From contig NZ_PGFI01000011.1 of NCBI RefSeq assembly GCF_002797755.1, forward strand, positions 310,001-374,000: a DNA stretch of 64,000 nt, given 5' to 3'. Positions 37,379-44,937 of this stretch are shown in pieces (the first letter of the stretch is position 1; every line of letters begins with the position of its first letter). The stretch comes from Brevirhabdus pacifica. GTDB lineage: Bacteria > Pseudomonadota > Alphaproteobacteria > Rhodobacterales > Rhodobacteraceae. The notes under the pieces were generated by a model, which worked only from the letters and a program-made list of their open reading frames with translations, was not told where the DNA came from and ran no database searches. Made by a program: the position numbers and the translations under genes.

Positions 37379-37621
37379 CTAGCGGGCCTCGTTGCGGGCC
37401 TGGAAGATCACGTCGCCGGCGATGCGGGGCAGGTCGGCGCGGCGCAGGCCAAGCTCGGCCAGTTCCCAGTCGCTCAGGGAGCTGAGGTGCGAATAGACCA
37501 GGTAGGCGCGGTAGCCCGAAACCAGGCCCAGCGGATCGCGGCGGAACTTGCGCGGGGCGATGCGATTGATGAGATCGGTGACAAGAGGGGCCTGCGAGCG
37601 GCCGTAAAGAGTAGCGTCCAT
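37379..37621 (-). CDS. DUF1127 domain protein
   Basis: An 80-residue protein with a C-terminal DUF1127 motif (SHLSSLSDWELAELGLRRADLPRI). Small DUF1127 proteins are common in alphaproteobacteria. Some bind RNA and affect phosphate or carbon metabolism, but the role of this one is unknown. The N-terminal part of about 45 residues is basic. It is convergent with the LysR gene (10 bp between the stops), and an AT-rich promoter-like region lies upstream (about 37650-37690). Confidence 0.75.
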   Translation of the reverse strand: MDATLYGRSQAPLVTDLINRIAPRKFRRDPLGLVSGYRAYLVYSHLSSLSDWELAELGLRRADLPRIAGDVIFQARNEAR

Positions 37622-37786
37622 GAGTCTGTTCCTCGGGCGCAGGGTGCGCCAATTGCTGCGTTGCAGTAAATATATACCGCAGCGCAGCGAAAAACAGGGG
37701 TGATCGGTGGGAGGCCGCATTGCACCGGGTGCAATGCTGTTGCGAGGGCAGAATCCCGCCGCCCCCGCGAATTCAGGTTCGGCGGC

Positions 37787-38809
37787 TCAGAGGCCGCGGG
37801 CCTTCAATTGGGCGTCGAGGCGCGGATAGACCTTGCGGGTGTTGCCCTCGAAGACCTTGGCGCGGTCGGCCTCGGTCAGGTCCAGCGAGTCGACGTAACG
37901 CTTGGTGTCGTCGAAATAATGCCCTGTTTCCGGGTCCTTGCCCTTCACCGCGCCGAACATTTCGGAGGCGAACAGGATGTTGTCCACATCGATCACCTCG
38001 AACAGCAGGTCGATGCCGGGCTGGTGGTAGACGCAGGTGTCGAAATAGACGTTGCGCATGATGTGTTCGTTCAGGTGCGGCTTGCCCAGCATGTCGGCCA
38101 GCCCGCGATAGCGACCCCAATGATAGGGCACCGCCCCGCCCCCGTGGGGGATTATAAGCCGCAGGTCCGGGAAATCGGTGAACAGATCACCTTGCAGGAA
38201 CTGCATGAAGGCGGTCGTGTCGGCGTTGATGTAATGGGCGCCCGTGGCGTGGAAATTGTCGTTGCACGAGCCCGAGACATGGATCATCGCCGGCACGTCC
38301 AGCTCGACCAGTTTTTCGAAGAAGGGATACCAGCTCTTGTCCGTCAGAGGCCGGCCCGACCACATCCCGCCCGAGGGGTCGGGGTTCAGGTTGCAGCCGA
38401 CGGCACCCAATTCCAGCACGCAACGCTCCAGCTCCTCGATGGAGTTGGCGATGGGCACGCCCACCGATTGCGGAAGCTGGCAGACGCCGACGAAATGCTC
38501 GGGAAACAGCGTGACGACCCGGTGGATCAGGTCATTGTTCAGCCGCGTCCATTCGCGCGACACGCGCTCGTCGCCGATGTGGTGGGCCATGGCGCTGGCC
38601 TTGGGCGAAAAGATGGTCATGTCGGCGCCGCGCTCGCGCAGGGCGCGCAGCTGGTTCTGCTCGATCGTTTCGCGGATCTCGTCGTCGCTGATCGCGGCCA
38701 GGGTCGGGGCGGGCTTCGACGAGTCCTCGAAATGGGCGATCTGGGCGTCACGGAACTGCTGAAGTTGCGCGGGGGCGGTGGTGTAGTGACCGTGGCAGTC
38801 GATGATCAT
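37787..38809 (-). CDS. ligJ: 4-oxalomesaconate hydratase (amidohydrolase superfamily)
   Basis: A 340-residue metal-dependent hydratase of the LigJ type, which adds water to 4-oxalomesaconate to give 4-carboxy-4-hydroxy-2-oxoadipate. This is the penultimate step of protocatechuate 4,5-cleavage and gallate degradation. Signatures include MIIDCHGHY (metal ligands H6 and H8), ERGADMTIFSPKASAMAHHIGD, GCNLNPDPSGG, AMIHVSGSC, IIPHGGGAVPYHWGR and DNILFASEMFGAVKG. Length and sequence closely match sphingomonad LigJ as I remember it. The start overlaps the ligK stop by 4 bp, so the two are cotranslated. Confidence 0.93.
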   Translation of the reverse strand: MIIDCHGHYTTAPAQLQQFRDAQIAHFEDSSKPAPTLAAISDDEIRETIEQNQLRALRERGADMTIFSPKASAMAHHIGDERVSREWTRLNNDLIHRVVTLFPEHFVGVCQLPQSVGVPIANSIEELERCVLELGAVGCNLNPDPSGGMWSGRPLTDKSWYPFFEKLVELDVPAMIHVSGSCNDNFHATGAHYINADTTAFMQFLQGDLFTDFPDLRLIIPHGGGAVPYHWGRYRGLADMLGKPHLNEHIMRNVYFDTCVYHQPGIDLLFEVIDVDNILFASEMFGAVKGKDPETGHYFDDTKRYVDSLDLTEADRAKVFEGNTRKVYPRLDAQLKARGL

Positions 38810-39516
38810 TTCGCGGATCCTTTCCCGGCAAGATACTCGGCCTGGTCGACATAGATCAGGCCCTTTTCCTTGAGGCGGGGGCGCATGTTGTTCATGTCCA
38901 GGCCCAGCTCGCCCGTGGCATAGCGGCGGCGGATGCCTTCCTCGCGCTCTTCTCGGGCGCGGGCCGCCTCGGCCACGCGGGTCACGTCCAGCCGGGGCAC
39001 GACGACCACGCCGTCATTGTCGGCGACGATGGCGTCGCCCGGGTTGACCACGATCTCGCCGCAGGAGATCGGCAGGTTCACGTCGCCCAGCGATTCCTTG
39101 ACGGTGCCGTGGGCGCCGATGGCGCGGGACCAGACGGGAAAGCCCATCTGCTCAAGGTCGTTCACGTCGCGGCAGCCGGCGTCGATCACCACGGCGCGCG
39201 CCCCCCGCGCCCGGCAAAGCGTGCCCAGCAGGTCCCCGAAATACCCCGAGACCGAATGCGAGATCGGCGAGATCACCAGCACGTCGCCCTCTTGCAGGTG
39301 CTCGGCGGCGACGTGGATCATCCAGTTGTCGCCCGGAGGGGCGCTGACCGTGACGGCGGTGCCGCTGATCGCGGGGCCGCGAAAGATGGGCCGCATGCGC
39401 GAGGCCATGAGCCCGGTGCGCCCCTGCGCCTCGTGCACGGTCGAGACGCCGAACCCGGCAAGGGCGTCGGTGGCCGCGCGATCGGCGCGGGCGATGTTGG
39501 TGACAACGGTGGGCAT
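38806..39516 (-). CDS. ligK: 4-carboxy-4-hydroxy-2-oxoadipate aldolase / oxaloacetate decarboxylase (RraA-like fold)
   Basis: A 236-residue class II pyruvate aldolase of the HMG/CHA aldolase group (LigK/ProA). It cleaves 4-carboxy-4-hydroxy-2-oxoadipate to pyruvate and oxaloacetate. The RraA-like core shows GPAISGTAVTV, GDVLVISPISHSVSGYFGDLL, the catalytic Arg-Asp pair in VIDAGCRDVNDL, and GDAIVADNDGVVVVP. The C-terminal arm is longer than in true RraA, as in the aldolases. GGAGAAC precedes the ATG. It forms a two-gene unit with ligJ and lies 14 bp after the G3E GTPase gene. Confidence 0.92.
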   Translation of the reverse strand: MPTVVTNIARADRAATDALAGFGVSTVHEAQGRTGLMASRMRPIFRGPAISGTAVTVSAPPGDNWMIHVAAEHLQEGDVLVISPISHSVSGYFGDLLGTLCRARGARAVVIDAGCRDVNDLEQMGFPVWSRAIGAHGTVKESLGDVNLPISCGEIVVNPGDAIVADNDGVVVVPRLDVTRVAEAARAREEREEGIRRRYATGELGLDMNNMRPRLKEKGLIYVDQAEYLAGKGSAK

Positions 39517-39530
39517 GGGGGGTTCTCCTG

Positions 39531-40574
39531 TCAGGACGCGGAAGGATCAAGGGCGGCGCAGGCGGCAAGCCCGGCGGAAAGGGTGGCGCGGTCGAGGCGG
39601 CGGCCGATGAAGACCAGCCGCGAAAGGCGGGGGGCGTCGCCCCAGGGGCCGGCAAAATCGCCCTCGAGCATCATGTTGACGGCCTGGATCACGAGGCGCC
39701 GCGCCTCGCCCGGCACGGCGAAGATGCCCTTGGTGCGCAGGATGTCGGCGCCGTGGCGGGACAAGAGATCGGTCAACCAGCTTTCCAGCCGGTCGGGATC
39801 GACGGCGGCGTCCAGCGTCAGCGACACGCTGGTGATGCCACTTTGGGCGATGTGGTCGTGGCCGTGCGCGTGATCGTGGTCATGCGGCTCTTCGGCGGGG
39901 GACGCGGCCCCATCTTCCAACAGGTCACGCGGCAGCCGTTCCAGCGAAAAGGCGTCCCGCCCCAGCACTTGGGACGCAGCCACCTTGCCGCGCGTGGCGG
40001 GGGTGATCCGCGCAAAGGGGTTCAGCGCCGCGATCCGCGCGCCCAGCGCCTCGACCTGCCCGGGTGCGGCGGCGTCGGTCTTGTTGAGGATGACATGGTC
40101 GGCAAAGACGATCTGTTCGGCCGCGTCCGTGCTGTCGGCAAGCTGCTGGTCGAGGTGGGCCGCGTCGGTGACACAGACCACCGAGTCCAGCCGGCACTGC
40201 GCCGCGATGACCTGATCGACCACCAGCGTCTGGATGACTGGGCTGGGGTTGGCCAGGCCCGTCGTCTCGATCAGCACACCCGCCAGATTCGGGCGGATGG
40301 TCAACAGGTCGCGCAGCGTGCGGATCAGGTCGCCCCGCACGACGCAGCATAGGCAGCCACTGGAGAGCTCGATCAGCTCCTCGGGGCCGGTATCGATCAG
40401 GGCACCGTCGATGCCGATGTCCCCGAACTCGTTGACGATGATCGCATAGTTGCGTCCCCCGTCATCCGGGCCCAACTGGTTCAGCAGATGGTTGACCAGC
40501 GTGGTCTTTCCCGCGCCGAGAAAGCCGGTGATCACTGTCACCGGCGTTCGGCTATCGCTCGACGGCGCGGACAA
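39531..40574 (-). CDS. G3E (CobW/COG0523) family metallochaperone GTPase
   Basis: A 347-residue GTPase. The P-loop GFLGAGKTT is at residues 17-25, the family metal motif GCLCC at 73-77, a NKTD guanine motif at 164-167, and a His/Asp-rich metal-binding loop at 230-241. COG0523 proteins deliver zinc, cobalt or other metals to client enzymes. The start is TTG at 40574 with GGGAA upstream, 3 bp after the alcohol dehydrogenase stop. Position in the catabolic operon, between a zinc dehydrogenase and the metal-dependent LigK/LigJ, suggests a dedicated metal insertase. The metal is unknown. Confidence 0.88.
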   Translation of the reverse strand: MSAPSSDSRTPVTVITGFLGAGKTTLVNHLLNQLGPDDGGRNYAIIVNEFGDIGIDGALIDTGPEELIELSSGCLCCVVRGDLIRTLRDLLTIRPNLAGVLIETTGLANPSPVIQTLVVDQVIAAQCRLDSVVCVTDAAHLDQQLADSTDAAEQIVFADHVILNKTDAAAPGQVEALGARIAALNPFARITPATRGKVAASQVLGRDAFSLERLPRDLLEDGAASPAEEPHDHDHAHGHDHIAQSGITSVSLTLDAAVDPDRLESWLTDLLSRHGADILRTKGIFAVPGEARRLVIQAVNMMLEGDFAGPWGDAPRLSRLVFIGRRLDRATLSAGLAACAALDPSAS

Positions 40575-40577
40575 GGC

Positions 40578-41681
40578 CTATTCCCAGGGCATGAGCGAGA
40601 CGTGGATGACCTCGCCGCTGCCGCCGACCGCGTTGATCGCCTCGTGGGTGTCCTTCAGGCCGAACCTGTGGGTGGTGATCAGGTCCAGGTCGAAGCGGTC
40701 CGAGTTCAGCTGTTTCAGCGCCAGCTCGCAGCTTTCGTAATTGTGGCCGCGGGCCGCCTTGATGGTGATGTACTTGTTAGCGACCTTGGCCAGCGGGAAG
40801 TTGGGAAACTCGCTCAACTCGCCCTGGATCAGAAGGGTGCCGCCCTTGCGCTTCATCGCCTCGATGCCCAGCATCACGGGAATGGTGCCCGCCCCCGCCG
40901 TGCAGTCCAACGAGACGTCGACACCTTCGCCGCCGGTGATCTGCATGATCCGCGCCAGCGGATCTTCCTCGTCGACCACGATGACATGGTCGGCGCCCAG
41001 CTTCTTGGCCACCTCCAGGCGCTTGCGGTCCTTCGAGGTGCCGGTGACGATGATCAGCGATGCGCCGGCCTGGCGGCAGGCGACGACCTGGCTCAGGCCC
41101 TGCTGGCCCGGACCCTGCACCAGCACCCGGCTGTCATAACCGACGTTGCAGTCGAACAGCGCCCACTGGATGCCGTTGGCCATGGGGGTCACGACACCGG
41201 CCAGTTCGGGCGACAGCCCGTCGGGCACCTTATGCAGGACCGAGTTCCACGGCAGGAACATGTACTGGGCAAAGCCGCCGAATAGATGCGGCGGGCGCTT
41301 GGCCGAGGTGTAGCCAAAGCGAAGCCCCTCGGGGTTCTTGCGCCAATCGGTGGCATAGCACAGGCGATAATCGCCGCGGTGGCAATGTTCGCAGTTCATG
41401 CAGCCCACGTAATGCTCGGCGAAGACGCGGTCGCCTTCCTTGAGGCCGCGGCGCTTCTTGAAGGTGGCGCCGGCCTTGGCGATGACGCCGATATTCTCGT
41501 GCCCCATGATGACCGGATCGTCGATCGGGGGTTTGGAGTAGAATTTGACATCCGTCCCGCAGATGCCCGCCACCTCGACCTTGAGAAGAGCGGCATCGTC
41601 GGGAATTTCGGGCATGTCGAACTCCCGGAACTCGGTTGTCTGCGGTGCTGTGCGAACAGCGGCAAGAACTTTTTCGGTCAA
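40578..41681 (-). CDS. zinc-dependent alcohol dehydrogenase (MDR family)
   Basis: A 367-residue medium-chain dehydrogenase. The catalytic zinc site is marked by GICGTD and GHENIG. The structural zinc is marked by four Cys in CMNCEHCHRGDYRLC. The NAD-binding part reads VLVQGPGQQGLSQVVACRQAG. I chose the TTG at 41681 because GGGAGGGA lies just upstream; an ATG at 41708 is in frame but poorly placed. It is first in a minus-strand operon with the G3E GTPase, ligK and ligJ, controlled by operator site 5. It may oxidise a diol or semialdehyde intermediate; the substrate is unknown. Confidence 0.9.
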   Translation of the reverse strand: MTEKVLAAVRTAPQTTEFREFDMPEIPDDAALLKVEVAGICGTDVKFYSKPPIDDPVIMGHENIGVIAKAGATFKKRRGLKEGDRVFAEHYVGCMNCEHCHRGDYRLCYATDWRKNPEGLRFGYTSAKRPPHLFGGFAQYMFLPWNSVLHKVPDGLSPELAGVVTPMANGIQWALFDCNVGYDSRVLVQGPGQQGLSQVVACRQAGASLIIVTGTSKDRKRLEVAKKLGADHVIVVDEEDPLARIMQITGGEGVDVSLDCTAGAGTIPVMLGIEAMKRKGGTLLIQGELSEFPNFPLAKVANKYITIKAARGHNYESCELALKQLNSDRFDLDLITTHRFGLKDTHEAINAVGGSGEVIHVSLMPWE

Positions 41682-41750
41682 GTTCGATCCCTCCCCAATC
41701 CGGCCCATTCGGCGTTGACCCACCGTTAGCAAAGCGGCAGACTGCGGGCA

Positions 41751-41775
41751 AGAACGAAGTTCCATATATAGGAAC
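41751..41775 (-). promoter_or_regulatory. composite IclR-type operator and promoter, site 5 (upstream of the alcohol dehydrogenase operon)
   Basis: Read on the minus strand: GTTCC-TATATAT-GGAAC-TTC-GTTCT. The first two half-sites form a perfect 17-bp palindrome. A minus-strand -35 TTGCCC overlaps the third half-site, with a 17-bp spacer and -10 TAACGG (41728-41723). The site may also act on the divergent genes starting at 41829. Confidence 0.72.
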
Positions 41776-41828
41776 AAGTGAGAAATCCGACCGCGCCGAA
41801 GGGCGCGCGCGAAAGGTCCCGAAACGCG

Positions 41829-42119
41829 ATGTTCACCCGCCTCAACCAGACCAGGGGAGACCTGCCGTCGCTGGCCCGGGTCGAAGGGCTGATCCGGGCG
41901 CAGTTCGGCATTGCCCCGGACGAGATCGTCCTGGTCTCGCAGGATGTGCCGCGCCAGCCGGGTTTCCCCGACCAGGAGACGAATATCGTCTTCTGGAAAG
42001 ACGGGCGGCGCCACCGCCTGCGCCTGTTCCTGCCGCTTGGGCGCATTACGGCGCGGGATCTTCCGCCCGCCTGGATGCTGCCACGTCTGGAAGACGACGG
42101 CACCGGCGACTGCTGCTGA
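41829..42119 (+). CDS. small hypothetical protein
   Basis: A 96-residue soluble protein with a compact alpha/beta look: an N-terminal helix (LPSLARVEGLIRAQFGI), then strands ending in NIVFWKDGRRHRLRLFLPLG, and a C-terminus ending Asp-Cys-Cys. I do not recognise it. It begins the plus-strand unit divergent from the alcohol dehydrogenase operon and is followed 54 bp later by the decarboxylase-like gene. The terminal Cys pair could bind metal or form a disulfide. Confidence 0.6.
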   Translation: MFTRLNQTRGDLPSLARVEGLIRAQFGIAPDEIVLVSQDVPRQPGFPDQETNIVFWKDGRRHRLRLFLPLGRITARDLPPAWMLPRLEDDGTGDCC

Positions 42120-42173
42120 CCCGCGAATGGACACCCCTCAAGCATTGATACCCGACGAAAGGACACGACCCAG

Positions 42174-43115
42174 ATGAGCAAGACCAAACTGAGCGCCGTC
42201 TCGCGCCTGCAAGGCAACAACCGCGCCCTCAAGGAAGGGCGCGTCGCGCTGCCCGATTTCGAATTGGAGTGGGAGGAGGTGCCGGTCCTGGTCAAGGGCT
42301 TCCGCCGCATGGTCCGCGAACTGGCCTACGATGTCAGCGAGATGGCGTTGACCACCTATATCACGGCCCGCGCCCACGGGGTGAAGTTCACCGCGCTGCC
42401 GATCTTTCTGGTGCGCGATTTCCACCACGGCGCGACGCTGCACCACGTGCCCTCGGGGCTGACCTCGCCCGCCGACCTGGCGGGGCGCCGGGTGGGGGTC
42501 AATCGCGGCTACACCGTCACCACCGGTGTCTGGGGCCGCGCGATATTGCAGGAGGAGCACGGGCTTGACCTGTCGTCGGTCACCTGGTGCCCGTCGGGGG
42601 ATGAACATGTGGCCGATTACACGCCGCCCGCCAATGTCGAATCACTTCCCGACGGCGACCTGGAAGGGCGGCTGACCTCGGGCGAGCTGGTGGCGGCGGT
42701 CGGTGCCAAGGTGGACCACCCTGATGTGGCCCCGATGATCGCTGACCCCTTTGCCGCCGGCGTTGCCGCGCTGAAAGGCCGGGGGCTTTACCCAATCAAC
42801 CACGTGGTCGTGGTGCGCGACGAGCTGCTGGCGCAGAACCCCGACGTCGCCGTCCAGGTCTTCGACGCCTTCGCCGAATCGAAGCGGATGTATGTTGAGG
42901 ACCTGAAGGCCGGCCGCATCTCCGAGCCGACCCATGCCGACAAGGTCCACATGGCCGCGTTGGAGGTGATGGACGACCCGCTGCCCTATGGCATCGCCCC
43001 GAACGCGGGGGTGCTGAACACGTTGATGGACCATGCCGTGACCCAGGGCATCATCGCCAAGCGCACCCCGCTGGAAGAGCTGTTTCCGCCCTCGATGCAC
43101 GACCGGGTTGGCTGA
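42174..43115 (+). CDS. 4,5-dihydroxyphthalate decarboxylase family protein
   Basis: A 313-residue protein with a periplasmic-binding-protein-like fold but no signal peptide, as in Pht5-type 4,5-dihydroxyphthalate decarboxylases. Shared features are the N-terminal MSKTKLS, YDVSEMALTTYI, LPIFLVRDFHHG, LAGRRVGVNRGYTVTTGVWGR and VVVRDELLAQNP. Pht5 converts 4,5-dihydroxyphthalate to protocatechuate. The family also contains proteins of other or unknown function, so the exact substrate is an inference, supported by the Rieske oxygenases and ligJ/ligK nearby. A bidirectional terminator follows. Confidence 0.78.
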   Translation: MSKTKLSAVSRLQGNNRALKEGRVALPDFELEWEEVPVLVKGFRRMVRELAYDVSEMALTTYITARAHGVKFTALPIFLVRDFHHGATLHHVPSGLTSPADLAGRRVGVNRGYTVTTGVWGRAILQEEHGLDLSSVTWCPSGDEHVADYTPPANVESLPDGDLEGRLTSGELVAAVGAKVDHPDVAPMIADPFAAGVAALKGRGLYPINHVVVVRDELLAQNPDVAVQVFDAFAESKRMYVEDLKAGRISEPTHADKVHMAALEVMDDPLPYGIAPNAGVLNTLMDHAVTQGIIAKRTPLEELFPPSMHDRVG

Positions 43116-43153
43116 CAGGTCCGCGCATATCCGCGCCTCGCAGTCGGAAAGAC

Positions 43154-43185
43154 AAAAGGCCCCGGGATGATCCCCGGGGCCTTTT
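43154..43185. terminator. bidirectional terminator
   Basis: AAAAGGCCCCGGG pairs with CCCGGGGCCTTTT around a 6-nt loop. It lies between the convergent decarboxylase-like and hydrolase genes and has T-runs on both strands. Confidence 0.9.
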
Positions 43186-43208
43186 CAGTTTCTGGATCGA
43201 TGGCGAAG

Positions 43209-44060
43209 TCAGCTGACCGATTGAAGGAACTCGATCACCCGGGCGGGGGCATTGTCCTCGGTCTGCTGATCGACGGGAATGTCCCAATATTCCGAACCGG
43301 ACAGGCATTCCTGAAGGTAGCGCGCCGCCGAGGTGGCGTGAAAGCCGTCGGCGCCGGGAACGATCAGGCTGGGGATCTCAAGGCGCATCAGGTCCTCGGG
43401 TTCGGCCCCGGGGGCGGTGTCGCGATCGATCATGCCGCGATACATGGCCGTGACCGTCAGCAGGTATTTTGCCTGGTCGAGGGTGGCGTATTCGGCGGCA
43501 AAGGCGTCCGAGTTGCGGATCGGCTGCCCCCAGGGACCACCGCGCGGATCGGCGCTGAAGTTCTTGTCGTGGCTGCGTACCAGGTCGACGACCGCCTGCA
43601 GGCCGTTTTCCTCGACAAAAGCCAGGTGGCGGGCAAATCGCTGATGCCCGCTGATGCGGTAATTGGCGCCGCCCACGGGCCAGTAATGCACCATCGACAG
43701 GACCCGCTCGGGCAGGGCCACGCCGAAGGCCGCGACCGGGCAACAGCCCATGCAGCCCCCCATGAGATGCGCACGCTCCACCCCGAGGTGGTCCAGCAGG
43801 CCGGCGCCTTGGGTCACGAAATGATCCCAGGTGATCCGCTCGACCCGGCCGCCCGACTGGCCGTTTTCGCGCCGGTCGAAGAGGATACAGCGGAAATGCT
43901 TGGGCAGATGCTCCAGCAGGCGGATGCGCTTGTAGACCCCGAGGTCGGTCCACTTCTCGATCCGGGCGTCAAAGCCGCCGGGCGAAAACATCAGCAGCGC
44001 GGGCCCCTGGCCCATTTCCTCGTAGCGGGTTTCGATCCCGTCGATCTTGACCATCGGCAT
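43209..44060 (-). CDS. alpha/beta hydrolase with cysteine nucleophile
   Basis: A 283-residue alpha/beta-hydrolase. The oxyanion region is MFSPGGFDARI, and a cap segment follows FDRRENGQSGGR. The nucleophile elbow reads GGCMGC: the expected Ser is Cys103, with two more Cys at 106 and 107. A Cys nucleophile is known in dienelactone hydrolases, which open ring-cleavage lactones, and may fit a role on a ring-cleavage product here. The later acid may be the Asp in VPGADGFH. It starts at ATG 44060 with AAGGAA upstream and lies 12 bp after the PanB-like gene. Confidence 0.82.
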   Translation of the reverse strand: MPMVKIDGIETRYEEMGQGPALLMFSPGGFDARIEKWTDLGVYKRIRLLEHLPKHFRCILFDRRENGQSGGRVERITWDHFVTQGAGLLDHLGVERAHLMGGCMGCCPVAAFGVALPERVLSMVHYWPVGGANYRISGHQRFARHLAFVEENGLQAVVDLVRSHDKNFSADPRGGPWGQPIRNSDAFAAEYATLDQAKYLLTVTAMYRGMIDRDTAPGAEPEDLMRLEIPSLIVPGADGFHATSAARYLQECLSGSEYWDIPVDQQTEDNAPARVIEFLQSVS

Positions 44061-44072
44061 GGTGGTAGTTCC

Positions 44073-44894
44073 TTACTTGGCGGGGGGCGTGCCCTTGATC
44101 TGGCGGGCGGCGCGCACGTCCTGGCCCAGTTCGGTCAGCGCACCGTGGATGATCTTGGCGACGTTGGCGTAGTTCTCGGCGTCGCTGTCCAGCGACTTGG
44201 CGTTGTAGCCGATGGCGGCATTGGCCATGCGCACGCGCCCATCCAGCCAGGGGCCGCCGCCGAATCCGCCGATCACCGGCACGCCGATCCGCTCGACCAC
44301 CTTGGGGCCGACCACGGGGCCGGAATTGGTGAAGTCCAGCATCGAGGCGCCCGCGGCCTCCAGCATCAGGGCCTCTTCGATCAGCCGGTCGGTCATGCCT
44401 TCGGGGACATGAGCGTCGGTTCGGTTCATGGCGCCGTATTCCATCCCGTAGGAAAGGGCGGTTTGCGGCGTCACGCCGAACTGTGCCCAGACGGGGATGC
44501 CCGCCTTGACCAACGCGGTCGTGGCCTCCGGAAAATCGGCGGCGCCGTCCAGCTTGATCATGTCGACCCCGGCTTCCTTGACGAAGCGGATCGCCGCGCT
44601 GACCGCGCTGTCGGCACCTTCCTGCAACGGGCCATAGGGGAAATCGGCACTCAGCAGGGCGTTCTTGGTGCCACGCCGCACCGCCTGGGTCACGGTGATC
44701 ATCTGATCCATCGTGATTTCCAGCGGGTTGGGCTGACCCCAGAGGTTGTGACCCACTGTGTCGCCGACCGAGATGATGTCGGCGCCGGCCCGGTCCGCGA
44801 TCTGGGCCATCTGGTAGTCCCAGACCACGAGACCGAAGATCTTCTCGCCCGCGCGTTTCTTGGCCTGTAGGGCCGGAATGGTGATTTTGGCCAT
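44073..44894 (-). CDS. ketopantoate hydroxymethyltransferase (PanB)-like protein
   Basis: A 273-residue TIM-barrel protein of the PEP mutase/isocitrate lyase superfamily, closest to PanB. Recognisable parts are MAKITIPALQAKKRAGEKI, ISVGDTVGHNLWG (PanB has DSLGM here), SADFPYG (metal-ligand region), and VKEAGVDMIKLDG. The altered GDTVGHNLWG loop suggests a substrate other than ketoisovalerate. The operon context (hydrolase, oxygenase reductase) suggests a catabolic C-C lyase or aldolase rather than pantothenate synthesis. AAGGAG precedes the ATG. Confidence 0.78.
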   Translation of the reverse strand: MAKITIPALQAKKRAGEKIFGLVVWDYQMAQIADRAGADIISVGDTVGHNLWGQPNPLEITMDQMITVTQAVRRGTKNALLSADFPYGPLQEGADSAVSAAIRFVKEAGVDMIKLDGAADFPEATTALVKAGIPVWAQFGVTPQTALSYGMEYGAMNRTDAHVPEGMTDRLIEEALMLEAAGASMLDFTNSGPVVGPKVVERIGVPVIGGFGGGPWLDGRVRMANAAIGYNAKSLDSDAENYANVAKIIHGALTELGQDVRAARQIKGTPPAK

Positions 44895-44937
44895 GAAAGG
44901 CTCCTTGGCTGTATGTCTGTAGGGGGGGGCGCTGGGC

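Noticed and set aside
43167-44870. A 567-codon plus-strand open frame antisense to the hydrolase and PanB-like genes
   Set aside because: No motif, start site or composition supports it, and the minus-strand genes have ribosome sites and conserved motifs.
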